From M1-B18 sp048264125 (GTDB taxonomy: Bacteria; Bacillota; Clostridia; Peptostreptococcales; Natronincolaceae): DNA of 64,000 nt. The DNA is taken from assembly GCA_048264125.1 (NCBI GenBank), contig JBLXDM010000001.1, forward strand, positions 186,001-250,000, in the 5' to 3' direction. The translations under genes and the position numbers were made by a program. This document shows positions 52,064-60,729 of the stretch, one piece after another. The first letter of the stretch is position 1, and the number at the start of each line of letters is the position of its first letter. The notes beneath the pieces are model-generated. The model saw nothing but the letters and a program-made list of their open reading frames with translations, was not told the origin of the DNA and searched no databases.

Positions 52064-52918
52064 TTATTTTCTAAGGAACTTAATGACTTCCATACCTGCT
52101 TTAGCACCCTCATAGACGGCTTTAGATATTTGCATTAATCCGCCTGTACAGTCACCTGCGGCAAATAGGCCAGGGACATTGGTTGCCATATTCTCATCGA
52201 TAAGTATCCTGTTGTTTTCAGTAGCTGCACCCAGCTTCCTAGCAAGGTCGGTGCTTCCAGCGACTCCGTTGGCTACAAACAATCCAGAAACAGACAAGGA
52301 AGTACCGTCCTGAAAAATAACAGTCTCTAGCGCATTATTTCCTTGAAGGGAATCTATGACATTCGTATTCACCTTAATTTCATTTGGAATCAGAGTACTT
52401 GGTTGCTTTCCGTTTGTGAGAAGGGTAACAGAATTGGAAGTAGGCAATAACGCAAGTGCCTCGTGAAGTGCATATTCACCAGCACCTAAAACCGCAACAT
52501 CCTTTCTCCTATAGAAGAAAGCATCACATACCGCACAATAGCTTATACCAGACCCTTCGAACTCACTCAGCCCACTAATTTTAGGTGTTGAACGGGAAGC
52601 ACCGGTAGCAATTATGACGCTGTCAGCATGATAATCCTTTTCTTTTGTTGTTACAATAAACCCATCGAAATAAGAGATTCCCAAAACCTCATCTGATATA
52701 ATTTTGGCACCAAGCCGACGGGCACCTTCAATGCCATTGTTAATTAAAGCTTTACCAGATATTGGTTGACTGAATCCATAGTAATTTTCGATTTCAGCTG
52801 CCTTTTCTAGAGCGCCAAGGTCTTTGCCAATATTAATAGTATCAATACCGGCCCTGATAGTATATAAAGCAGCAGAAATGCCTGCAGGACCATTACCTAT
52901 GATGATTGCATTCGGCAT
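52064..52918 (-). CDS. Thioredoxin-reductase-like FAD oxidoreductase
   Basis: The start is ATG 52918, with GGGAGGG 8 bases upstream; the open frame extends further without a site. The 284-residue protein has the FAD motif AIIIGNGPAGISAALYTIRAG, the redox pair CAVC in GISYCAVCDAFFYRRK, a second dinucleotide site AVLGAGEYALHEA and the closing GLFAAGDCTGG. This is the thioredoxin reductase fold. The NADPH-site Arg residues of classical TrxB are not evident, so a ferredoxin- or other-dependent flavin thioredoxin reductase type is possible. It is a likely partner of the thioredoxin nearby. Confidence 0.88.
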   Translation of the reverse strand: MPNAIIIGNGPAGISAALYTIRAGIDTINIGKDLGALEKAAEIENYYGFSQPISGKALINNGIEGARRLGAKIISDEVLGISYFDGFIVTTKEKDYHADSVIIATGASRSTPKISGLSEFEGSGISYCAVCDAFFYRRKDVAVLGAGEYALHEALALLPTSNSVTLLTNGKQPSTLIPNEIKVNTNVIDSLQGNNALETVIFQDGTSLSVSGLFVANGVAGSTDLARKLGAATENNRILIDENMATNVPGLFAAGDCTGGLMQISKAVYEGAKAGMEVIKFLRK

Positions 52919-53044
52919 TACAGTACCCTCCCTAAATTTCTCTGATTTTAACTCTGTATAGATTATAACATTCTGTTGTAGGGGTTTCTGTGATGAAATC
53001 ACATATTGGTAAGCTTGAGGATGGAATGTGATATAAAATTATTC

Positions 53045-53087
53045 TTGACAACTAATATATGCAAATATTATAATGACTATATAGTCA
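53045..53087 (+). promoter_or_regulatory. Promoter with TetR operator
   Basis: TTGACA (53045), 18 bases, TATAAT (53069), then the perfect palindrome TGACTATATAGTCA (53074-53087) over the start point. The TetR gene begins 20 bp later, so autorepression is likely. Confidence 0.75.
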
Positions 53088-53107
53088 GTGACTAAGGAGT
53101 TGGTGAA

Positions 53108-53683
53108 ATGAACAAAAGAAAAGAGCAAAAAGAGCAAACTAGAAAAAAAATATTTGAAGCTGCATTGCAGACATACGCACAGAAAGGTTTTCTGAAAACC
53201 AGTATTGACGATCTGACGAAGTCGGCTGGTATATCCCATGGCAATTTTTTTGTTCATTATGCTAAGCGTGAGGATCTGATCATCAAGGCCATCGAGGAAA
53301 TCGGTAAATCCATCTATGAAAGATTTTTGGTGCTTGCCAGCGAAGAGATGAACCTGGAAAATATATTGATAGTTCATCTGGATGTTATTCAAGAAAATGA
53401 ATCTATTTATTATTACCTTGTGACGGAAGGCCCTTTTCTGCCTGAAGAAGCCCGGAGTGCGATCTTTATATTGCAGAACGGCATCAGCCATTGGATGAAA
53501 AAAGCTGTGACTACAGAAAAAATGGATTTGCAGTTTCATTATTTTTTCAATTTGTGGCTGGGAAACCTACATTACTACCTGCAAAACAGGGATATGTTTT
53601 CACCGGATAAATCCGTGATTGAAAAATATCGCGATGATTTTATAAAGATGTTCAAATTATTTGAAAGGAGTGAAAAAATATGA
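53108..53683 (+). CDS. TetR-family regulator
   Basis: This 191-residue regulator has a TetR HTH in residues 12-58 (IFEAALQTYAQKGFLKTSID, then AGISHGNFFVHYAKREDLI) and a helical ligand domain. A 14-bp palindrome overlaps its own promoter. The zinc-ribbon gene overlaps its stop by 4 bp, and a further gene overlaps that one, so it heads a tight three-gene operon. Confidence 0.92.
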   Translation: MNKRKEQKEQTRKKIFEAALQTYAQKGFLKTSIDDLTKSAGISHGNFFVHYAKREDLIIKAIEEIGKSIYERFLVLASEEMNLENILIVHLDVIQENESIYYYLVTEGPFLPEEARSAIFILQNGISHWMKKAVTTEKMDLQFHYFFNLWLGNLHYYLQNRDMFSPDKSVIEKYRDDFIKMFKLFERSEKI

Positions 53684-53946
53684 GTAGTCAATGTATTTCA
53701 TGCGGATCCTGCGGTATGCCGCTTATCAAGGAGTCGGATTTTTCAGGAGGAGATGTGACCCATAAGCTATGCGCCTGGTGTGGGGACAGCGAAGACCATT
53801 TGAAGGTAACTATGGAAGAGGTTGTGGACGACTGCACGAAAGGATTTATAGAAAAGCAGGGGTTAGACGGGGAAGCAGCACGTAAAATGGCACTAAAGTA
53901 TGTTACCTCCCTGCCGGCCTGGAAAGGAAATGAAAATGAGCTGTAG
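53680..53946 (+). CDS. Zinc-ribbon domain protein
   Basis: This 88-residue protein has CISCGSCGMPL and LCAWCGDSED, a zinc-ribbon pattern, followed by a helical part (KGFIEKQGLDGEAARKMALKY). Related 'putative zinc ribbon' proteins often accompany TetR or AraC regulators. It is translated by overlap with the TetR stop (ATGA), and its end overlaps the next gene. Function unknown. Confidence 0.78.
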   Translation: MSSQCISCGSCGMPLIKESDFSGGDVTHKLCAWCGDSEDHLKVTMEEVVDDCTKGFIEKQGLDGEAARKMALKYVTSLPAWKGNENEL

Positions 53947-54796
53947 AAGTGATGAATGGAAAGACTTTTTGTTTGCAGACCAGCAAAACCCAGATATGGA
54001 GGGTAAGCTAAATATTTTCGAGCCTTTAATTGGCGCATGGGATTTGAAATGGACTGGATATGACCGGGACGGCAATACACAGACGGAAATAGGAGAATGG
54101 TTTTTCTTCTGGGCGCTTGAAGGTAGAGTGCTTCAGGATCTTTGGATCATACCTAGCATGCAAAACAGAGGAAAGGAAGGCTATCCCAAAGGGGAATATG
54201 GAACAACGCTACGCTATTATGACAAGAAGCAAGAGAAATGGAAAGCTTCCTGGTTTGGCCCCTTACGTAACTCCTTTGTGAGTTTTACTATCAATAGAAC
54301 CGATGAAGAAATAATCCTTGAAACGGAACCCAATGCTGAAATGCAGAGGAGATGGATTTTTTCCCAGATACAGCCGGATTCCTTTCACTGGAGAGGTGAG
54401 AAATTGAGAGATGGCAACTGGTATCTGGATGAGGAGATGCAGGTGGTTAGAAAACCCGCTATTAAGTCTGAAAAAGCAATTATCGAAAGGGTATGGCACG
54501 GTTGGACAAGCCATGAAAATGCAAGCGCCTATGAAGAGCTTCTGAAGAAGGAGATTTTTATCGGCATTGGGAAACGAGATATTAAAGGGTACATAGGTAT
54601 TAAGCTGATGGTTAGAAAGCATGAAGAGGAAGTAGAGTTTATCACCATTATGCGCTTTGATTCCTTTGATGCCGTCAAAGCCTTTGCCGGGGAAGATTAC
54701 GAAAAATCGGTGGTACCCGAAAAAGCTCAGAAGCTGCTTTTACGCTTTGATGAAAAATCAGCACACTACGAGATAAAAGAGGAGCTAACGATTTAG
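53936..54796 (+). CDS. Two-domain protein: DUF1579-like barrel plus ABM-type monooxygenase domain
   Basis: ATG 53936 has a properly spaced AAAGGA site; it lies inside the end of the zinc-ribbon gene. The first 180 residues are beta-rich with many Trp (GAWDLKWTGYDRDGN, FFFWALEGRVLQDLWI), like lipocalin-fold DUF1579 proteins. The last 100 residues (RVWHGWTSHENASAYEELL, EEVEFITIMRFDSFDAVKAF) look like a dimeric alpha/beta barrel of the antibiotic-biosynthesis-monooxygenase type. A role in handling a small hydrophobic molecule sensed by the TetR protein is possible; this is inference. Confidence 0.75.
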   Translation: MSCRSDEWKDFLFADQQNPDMEGKLNIFEPLIGAWDLKWTGYDRDGNTQTEIGEWFFFWALEGRVLQDLWIIPSMQNRGKEGYPKGEYGTTLRYYDKKQEKWKASWFGPLRNSFVSFTINRTDEEIILETEPNAEMQRRWIFSQIQPDSFHWRGEKLRDGNWYLDEEMQVVRKPAIKSEKAIIERVWHGWTSHENASAYEELLKKEIFIGIGKRDIKGYIGIKLMVRKHEEEVEFITIMRFDSFDAVKAFAGEDYEKSVVPEKAQKLLLRFDEKSAHYEIKEELTI

Positions 54797-54866
54797 TTTA
54801 ATAAATATCTACCTAGAAAACCACTTTGGAAGATCTCATATTTGGTATTCGTCATAACGACAGGAC

Positions 54867-54893
54867 ACACCCCCCTTGCATAGGGGGGCTTTT
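54867..54893 (+). terminator. Terminator after the TetR operon
   Basis: CCCCCC and GGGGGG stems around TTGCATA, followed by CTTTTC. Confidence 0.7.
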
Positions 54894-54968
54894 CTATGGG
54901 CGAAATCAATTAGTGTCATTTTTTTATCAAAAGCATGTGGCGTGTGTTGTGTCGACAATAATAATAGA

Positions 54969-55006
54969 ACACAGAAGAACCGTCCCCCTGTGTCGTTCCT
55001 CTGTGG
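54969..55006. repeat. AACCGTCCCC palindromic repeat
   Basis: ACACAGAAGAAC, CGTCCCCCTGTGTC and GTTCCTCTGTGG form a short imperfect palindrome. The first 22 bases are repeated nearly exactly at 57779. Confidence 0.75.
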
Positions 55007-55693
55007 CAATCAAAATGGGCTTATAGCACTATTTTACACATCCCACACTATGTTGTTGGAAATAGGTAAAAAGCACTATTTGACAAAATATACGCTAATA
55101 ATGCATAAAACGACGATTATTTCGACAAAACTCTATTGTGGTTACTTAAGCATAATGTTAAAATTATAATAATCTAAATCCCAATAAATACTACTACTCA
55201 CATAATTTAGTTTTAAAATAACTAAACAAAAATAAACACTTATTAGGTTAAAAAAGGGGGAGATTATAAAAAACTATGGAAATCCGCATTAAATTGTTTT
55301 AAACCAAAGGATGTAAAAAATCATGGTAAAAAAAAATGGTCATAAGGAGGGGAAATTTTCAAGCTTTGCAAACGATTTGTTTAGAAAAATGACATGAGAG
55401 CACAGGCTAATTGTGCAAAAGCTTGTATAAACTACTTAGATATAAAGGATTCACTAGTCTAGATATTTAAAGGTTAAATTTCTTTATTTATGCACATTAA
55501 CTTGAACTGCCATGGCATTTTGCGTTTTAAAGCGGGTTTCGAGTCATTAATCCCAGTCACTTCAAGCATTCCGAATTACAGCTGGAAAACGTTTCGAAAT
55601 CTTCTAGGAGGCATGCGGTACAGCTAGTATATAAATTATAAAATACTATGTACATATTTGTTAAATAAACATCAACATTTGAGGAGGAACAGT
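55007..55693. other. Gene-free, AT-rich region upstream of the chemoreceptor
   Basis: No credible gene. Isolated ribosome-site-like stretches (AAGGAGGGG near 55346) lack following frames. It may contain the chemoreceptor promoter; no clear sigma-D or sigma-A hexamer pair was found. Confidence 0.4.
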
Positions 55694-57700
55694 ATGAAAT
55701 ATTTAAACACACTTAGATTTAGATTGATGATTATCTTACTATGCGTAGCACTTATTCCACTTATCAGCCTGGCACTTTTTCAGTACAATCAGTTTGATGT
55801 AACAGCTACGAATAATATTCGAACTCAGACAACAGAAATAGCTAATGTCAATGTAGACAAGATTGAATTATGGCTCAATAGCAAAGCTTCACAGCTTACA
55901 GCATCTATTAAAGCAAACCCTGAGTTCTTAGATATGGAGCTTACAGATATACGGTTGATAATTAAATATATTCAACAAAATGATGTAGAAGTCGGAGCAG
56001 CCACTGTTGCAGACAAAGATGGATTTGGCGGGTATATGGCTGACGGCAGGCCTATTGATATCAGCCAGAGATCATACTTCATAAAGGCAAGAGATACAAA
56101 GAGTATTGCGATTAGTGAGGATATCATAGAAAACATTAATACTGGGAACAAACAAATTCCCATAAGTGCTCCGATGCTCGATAGCGGCAATAATTTTCGC
56201 GGCGTCCTCACCAGCATGGTAAGCGTCGAAGCTCTTGAAAATTATATTGGGAGTATTAAGGTGGCCGAAACTGGATATGGATTCTTATTATCTGACAATG
56301 GAAATATATTGTTCCATCCGGATAAAGAGAAAGTTGGATTAAGCTACAAGGAAGATGCTATGAATCCCGATAAGGAAAGAATTTTCAATGAGGAGATTCT
56401 AGCAAAAGACGAAGGGTTTGTCACCTATAAAGATGATGACGGAGTACAAATGACTACAGCCTTTGCCAGCGTTCCAAGCACAGGATGGAGGGTAGTTGTT
56501 ACAGTTCCTAACCATGAAATCTATACAGAATTAGAGAAGTCAAAATCGGTAATAACAGCTTTAATATGCGGTGCCATACTGTTTATTATTCTAGTATCTT
56601 TACTTCTAGCAGGTTTTATAGCCACCCCCGTAAAATCGTTGGCTGAATATATGAATGTCTTGGCAAATGCAGATTTTACCAATGAAGTGGATGCAAAATT
56701 ACTTAAGAGAAAGGACGAGCTTGGATTACTTGCTAAATCGGTGAATATAATGAGTCAATCAATTCGTTCTGTTCTTCACGACATTGTCAGTGAAACTCAA
56801 GGTATGAAAGATAAAGTTGAAGCTTCGTCACATAATTTAGCTGAGTTAGTTTCGCAAATAGAAGATGTGTCGGCAACTACTGAAGAGATGTCTGCTGGAA
56901 TGGAGGAAACTGCTGCGTCAACAGAACAAATGAACGCAACATCCACAGAAATCGAAAGTGCAGCGGATTCCATTGCGACAAAAGCTCAAAGCAGTTCTAT
57001 GATTGTTGAAGAAATCAGTAAGCGTGCACAGGAATTAAAGGACAATGCAGTTACTTCTCAGAAGGCAGCACATGATATACGACAAACAATTGATGAAGAT
57101 ATGCGATCTTCCATCGAGCAATCAAAAGCGGTGGAGAAAATCAATGTACTGACGGAATCCATTCTGCAAATTACCTCTCAAACAAACCTCCTTGCATTAA
57201 ATGCTGCAATAGAGGCAGCAAGGGCTGGGGAAGCAGGAAAAGGCTTTGCAGTAGTAGCAGATGAGATACGAAAATTAGCAGAAGATTCTAAAGCTACCGT
57301 TAATGAAATTCAAAATATTACAAAGCTTGTAGTTAGCTCAGTAATAAATTTGACACATAGCTCTGAGAAAGCTTTGGATTTTATTGATTCAAAAGTAATT
57401 AACGACTATAAATCAATGGTAAGCACAGGAGAGCAATATTATAAGGATGCAGAAGCCATTCAAGACATAGTAACAGATTTTAGTGCAACTGCAGAGGAGC
57501 TTTTAGCATCGATTCAAAGTATGACCGAAGCTATCAATGAAGTTACAGCCTCCAACAACGAAGGTGCACAAGGCACACAGCGTATAGCAGAAAGAGCATT
57601 AGATGTAATGCAGGTAGCTACTAAATTTGCGGACTTTATGAAAGAGACTGAGCAAAATTCAGAAAGCCTAACCAAGGCAGTAAAACAGTTTAAAATATAA
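55694..57700 (+). CDS. Methyl-accepting chemotaxis protein (Cache, HAMP, MCP signal)
   Basis: The start is ATG 55694, since GAGGAGGAAC lies 5 bases upstream. The 668-residue receptor has a first membrane helix (about 10-32), an outer Cache-type sensor (to about 280; AATVADKDGFGGYMADGRP, GYGFLLSDNGNILFHPD), a second helix (about 287-310), HAMP and a long helical signalling domain with the hairpin tip TSQTNLLALNAAIEAARAGE. It passes ligand signals to CheA/CheW. No che or flagellar genes are nearby, so it is an orphan receptor. Confidence 0.96.
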   Translation: MKYLNTLRFRLMIILLCVALIPLISLALFQYNQFDVTATNNIRTQTTEIANVNVDKIELWLNSKASQLTASIKANPEFLDMELTDIRLIIKYIQQNDVEVGAATVADKDGFGGYMADGRPIDISQRSYFIKARDTKSIAISEDIIENINTGNKQIPISAPMLDSGNNFRGVLTSMVSVEALENYIGSIKVAETGYGFLLSDNGNILFHPDKEKVGLSYKEDAMNPDKERIFNEEILAKDEGFVTYKDDDGVQMTTAFASVPSTGWRVVVTVPNHEIYTELEKSKSVITALICGAILFIILVSLLLAGFIATPVKSLAEYMNVLANADFTNEVDAKLLKRKDELGLLAKSVNIMSQSIRSVLHDIVSETQGMKDKVEASSHNLAELVSQIEDVSATTEEMSAGMEETAASTEQMNATSTEIESAADSIATKAQSSSMIVEEISKRAQELKDNAVTSQKAAHDIRQTIDEDMRSSIEQSKAVEKINVLTESILQITSQTNLLALNAAIEAARAGEAGKGFAVVADEIRKLAEDSKATVNEIQNITKLVVSSVINLTHSSEKALDFIDSKVINDYKSMVSTGEQYYKDAEAIQDIVTDFSATAEELLASIQSMTEAINEVTASNNEGAQGTQRIAERALDVMQVATKFADFMKETEQNSESLTKAVKQFKI

Positions 57701-57726
57701 CATTATAAGATTTGAGTAATTCAGCA

Positions 57727-57760
57727 GAGGTTCTATATTTTTAATATGGAACCTTTTTTA
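57727..57760 (+). terminator. Rho-independent terminator
   Basis: AGGTTCTATA and TATGGAACCT pair, followed by TTTTTTA. Confidence 0.85.
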
Positions 57761-57777
57761 TGCCGTGAAATCAAATA

Positions 57778-57808
57778 ACACAGAAGAACCGTCCCCCTGT
57801 GTTGTGGA
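57778..57808. repeat. AACCGTCCCC repeat
   Basis: AACACAGAAGAACCGTCCCC, then CTGTGTT. It is a near-identical copy of the start of the repeat at 54969, again directly after a transcription unit. Confidence 0.75.
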
Positions 57809-57916
57809 AAAATGTAGATAATACATGTATAATTAAAAAAAGTGAGCGTGAAGCGTTAATAAGCATGCATGAAATTTTCTGTATGTTATATAGGATATTA
57901 TTGAGGAGGTGATTTT

Positions 57917-58495
57917 GTGAACTCATATTTAAAGCTGCAAAATGCGATCAAAGAATTAGCTGATACTCCCGATGAGCTGATTGAGAAATTGTACGCTATA
58001 TGCGATGAGCAGGTCATCAAAAAAGGGGAGGCATTTATACAAGCGGGCGACGTACCAATGCATATGGGTTTTAATTTGGAAGGACTGTTTCGGCTTAATT
58101 ATGTGGATGAAGAAGGTAATGATTTTACCAAAGCCTTTAGTGAGACCGGACGTTTTCTGATATCCTACAGTGCCATAGTGCAGAAACGGCCATCTTATTT
58201 CAATATAGAAGCCCTACAGGACAGTAGGATTTTAAAATTTGATTACTGGTCATTTGACAAGATGATTCAGACAGATATAAGATGGTATCCGTTTGTTTTT
58301 AAGCTTCTGGAATCAGTATATATAATGAAGGAGCTGCGAGAAAAGTCATTTTTACTGGAGGATGCCGCTAAAAGATATCAGGAGTTTAAAGCACGTTATT
58401 CTGAAGTAGAAAATAAAATCAAGCTATATCATGTTGCCTCGTTTTTGGGAATAACACCTGAAGCGCTCAGTCGGATAAGAAATAGCAAAAATTGA
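57917..58495 (+). CDS. Crp/Fnr-family (cNMP-binding domain) regulator
   Basis: This 192-residue protein has a cyclic-nucleotide-type barrel (KKGEAFIQAGDVPMHMGFNLEGLFRLNYVDEEG) and a short C-terminal HTH (YHVASFLGITPEALSRIR), the layout of short Crp-like regulators often found next to small enzymes. GTG 57917 follows GAGGAGGT by 6 bases. A small ORF and a methyltransferase-like membrane protein gene lie downstream and may be its targets. Confidence 0.88.
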   Translation: MNSYLKLQNAIKELADTPDELIEKLYAICDEQVIKKGEAFIQAGDVPMHMGFNLEGLFRLNYVDEEGNDFTKAFSETGRFLISYSAIVQKRPSYFNIEALQDSRILKFDYWSFDKMIQTDIRWYPFVFKLLESVYIMKELREKSFLLEDAAKRYQEFKARYSEVENKIKLYHVASFLGITPEALSRIRNSKN

Positions 58496-58560
58496 TGTAG
58501 GTCAAGGAATTGGTACCTTCTATGTTTTATGATATATAAAAAACAGGAGGTATCATTGAG

Positions 58561-58638
58561 ATGATTAAGTCGAAAAACAGTGGAAGAATTATTACGAGAA
58601 AGATAGACAACCCACTACAGGAGGTGCTAAGAGTATGA
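58561..58638 (+). CDS. 25-residue ORF coupled to the next gene
   Basis: ACAGGAGGT with 9-base spacing precedes ATG 58561. The basic product (MIKSKNSGRIITRKIDNPLQ...) ends at TGA 58636-58638, overlapping the next ATG (58635). It may be a leader peptide that couples translation, or the remnant of a longer gene. No family recognised. Confidence 0.4.
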   Translation: MIKSKNSGRIITRKIDNPLQEVLRV

Positions 58639-59078
58639 GAAGAATATTGCCGCCAACATTGTTTATGATTAGTATTGGGTTGATGCTCATCTTGCATTTT
58701 ATTTTTCCGATTTTGAGAATACTTTATTTTCCTTCCAATTTATGGGGGTTAATCTTGCTTTGTTTAGGAGTTTGGATATCAATATTAGGTTCTAATCATT
58801 TCGAACAGGAAAAAACGACAGTAATGACCTTTGATACTCCCAAAGTTTTGGTTACCGATGGGTTGTACAAATATTCAAGAAATCCCATGTATCTTGGATT
58901 TACATTGGCAGTCTTCGGGATATGGCTGCTGCTGGGATCGATATCACCAATGTTCGTTGCGGCTGCTTTTCTTGCAATATTAGATAGATATTACATTAGA
59001 TTTGAAGAAGACGTACTGCAGAAGGTTTTTGGCACAGAATATTTGAAGTATAAAAGACGGGTCAGAAGATGGATATAA
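58635..59078 (+). CDS. Isoprenylcysteine/phospholipid methyltransferase-like membrane protein
   Basis: This 147-residue protein has four membrane helices and the ICMT/PEMT C-terminal pattern: LVTDGLYKYSRNPMYLGFTL, then RYYIRFEEDVLQKVFGTEYLKYKRRVRRWI, where RNP and the EE pair bind S-adenosylmethionine. It should methylate a small lipid-like or thiol substrate in the membrane. GGAGGTG precedes the ATG, inside the small upstream ORF. Confidence 0.88.
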   Translation: MRRILPPTLFMISIGLMLILHFIFPILRILYFPSNLWGLILLCLGVWISILGSNHFEQEKTTVMTFDTPKVLVTDGLYKYSRNPMYLGFTLAVFGIWLLLGSISPMFVAAAFLAILDRYYIRFEEDVLQKVFGTEYLKYKRRVRRWI

Positions 59079-59214
59079 GGTGATCTGGATTTACTCAATC
59101 ATTTTTTTCGGGAAAGTAATTCACGATCTTATTGGTCATAAAGAAAGAAAAAGAGCATTGTGTGACAAGCGGGCGGGTTACACCTATGCTATCCTTTGTA
59201 TAGGAGGTGTTAAT

Positions 59215-60567
59215 ATGCATGCATGGGAAGCAATACAAAATTCCTTGAACTATATTGAAGACCATTTGTCTGAAAATATAAAGATAGAGACTCTTGCAAA
59301 TGTGGCGGCATTATCACCATACTATTTTCAACGCCTGTTTAGGCGTCTAGTGAAGAGACCGGTTAATGAATATATGAAGCTACGTCGGCTGGCAAAAGCT
59401 TCAGAAGCTCTTAAAAGCAAAGGAAAACGAATTGTTGATGTGGCTCTTTATTATGGATTTTCAGACCACGCCAACTTTACTCGTGCGTTTAAGGATGCAT
59501 ACGGAATTACGCCTGATGAATATCGCGTTTGTCCAGTTATACTTAATCAGTTTATCAAGCCGGATCTACTATTAAACTATGTCATGGTTGATGAAGATGT
59601 ACCGTTAATCGCTGATGGTATTGTTGTTGAAGTGACCCGTAGAAAACTGGATAAACCGCGGACATTTATAGGAGTAGAAGGCGAAGTGCCCAATACAGAA
59701 TTAACAGGAGGCAAAGCTACCGGTATCGCTACTGCTGGGATGATATGGGATGAATTCCACCGACAGAAATCGAACATTATAAATTTACTGCCGAATGGCA
59801 ATGAAGCTGGCATTCTTTATAGGGGGGAGGCCAGAGAAGGCTGCTGTACCTATATGGCCGGGGCTGAAGCCACTGGAAATGCTCTAGCAGAGGGATGTGC
59901 TTCTCATACATTACCAAGTGGCGAATATGTTGTTTGCTGCTTTGAGGCAGAAAGCTTTACAGAGCTTATTGGTTCTGCAATTTTCAAAGCCTCCACATTT
60001 ATGAACAGCTGGATGAAAAATCACAGTCTGACTTGCGGTAATTTTGCTGTAGAGATGTATTATGATACAAATCCTGAAATAAGCTATATGGAGCTATGGC
60101 TGCCATTAAGCACAGCGCAAAGTGTACCTAGAGTAAAGGAAAGATGGGACAAAACCAATGGAGCGCAGAAGCCGTCTATGGAAGCTATCAGTGCCTATGT
60201 AAATAACCCTTTGTTTGAAGGCCTATGCACGCATATAGAGACAGAATATCAGTGCAAGCCTGTGCTGGAATATAGCAGATGCTCTATACAGTATGGATGG
60301 AACGTGAAATATAAAAAGGCAGGACGCACCTTGTGTACTTTGTATCCAATGGAGGGGTACTATATAGCCCTCATTGTTATTGGTGAACGTGAGCAGACAG
60401 AAACTGAAATGGAGCTCCCTTTTTTTACAGAGTATTTACAGCAGCTGTATCACGAGACAAAAACCGGTATGGGTCAGAAATGGCTCATGGTTAATGTAAC
60501 GGAAGCTACAGTACTAGAGGATGTGAAGCAATGTATCGCCATACGGAGAGGTAAAAAAAAGAAATAA
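59215..60567 (+). CDS. AraC-family regulator with GyrI-like and DUF3788 domains
   Basis: ATG 59215 follows a perfect AGGAGGTG; the open frame extends upstream to 59080 but without a site. The 450-residue protein has an AraC HTH pair (residues 5-105; IETLANVAALSPYYFQRLFR, VDVALYYGFSDHANFTRAFK), a GyrI-like effector domain (about 130-300) and a C-terminal DUF3788-type domain (EYSRCSIQYGWNVKYKKAG, MGQKWLMVNVT). Fusion of a regulator to DUF3788 suggests sensing of a small toxic molecule. The target genes are not evident. Confidence 0.9.
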   Translation: MHAWEAIQNSLNYIEDHLSENIKIETLANVAALSPYYFQRLFRRLVKRPVNEYMKLRRLAKASEALKSKGKRIVDVALYYGFSDHANFTRAFKDAYGITPDEYRVCPVILNQFIKPDLLLNYVMVDEDVPLIADGIVVEVTRRKLDKPRTFIGVEGEVPNTELTGGKATGIATAGMIWDEFHRQKSNIINLLPNGNEAGILYRGEAREGCCTYMAGAEATGNALAEGCASHTLPSGEYVVCCFEAESFTELIGSAIFKASTFMNSWMKNHSLTCGNFAVEMYYDTNPEISYMELWLPLSTAQSVPRVKERWDKTNGAQKPSMEAISAYVNNPLFEGLCTHIETEYQCKPVLEYSRCSIQYGWNVKYKKAGRTLCTLYPMEGYYIALIVIGEREQTETEMELPFFTEYLQQLYHETKTGMGQKWLMVNVTEATVLEDVKQCIAIRRGKKKK

Positions 60568-60685
60568 GGAGGAGATGAAAGCGAACTACTTACACAGATT
60601 GTTGTGCCTGTAAAATAGGACAGAGAATTCGTGTGATTGGAACAGAAGGCTATATAGAAATTCTATAAATTAAGAATATAGTAGC

Positions 60686-60729
60686 TAAGGTCCTATTGGT
60701 GAGAATTACCTCACTGATAGGACCTTATT
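60686..60729. terminator. Bidirectional terminator between convergent genes
   Basis: TAAGGTCCTATTGGTGAG pairs with CTCACTGATAGGACCTTA (16 of 18). The stop codon of the minus-strand MerR gene lies inside it. Confidence 0.8.

Noticed and set aside
54826..55169. Two overlapping frames over the AACCGTCCCC repeat
   Set aside because: They include the repeat and a terminator; no start signals.
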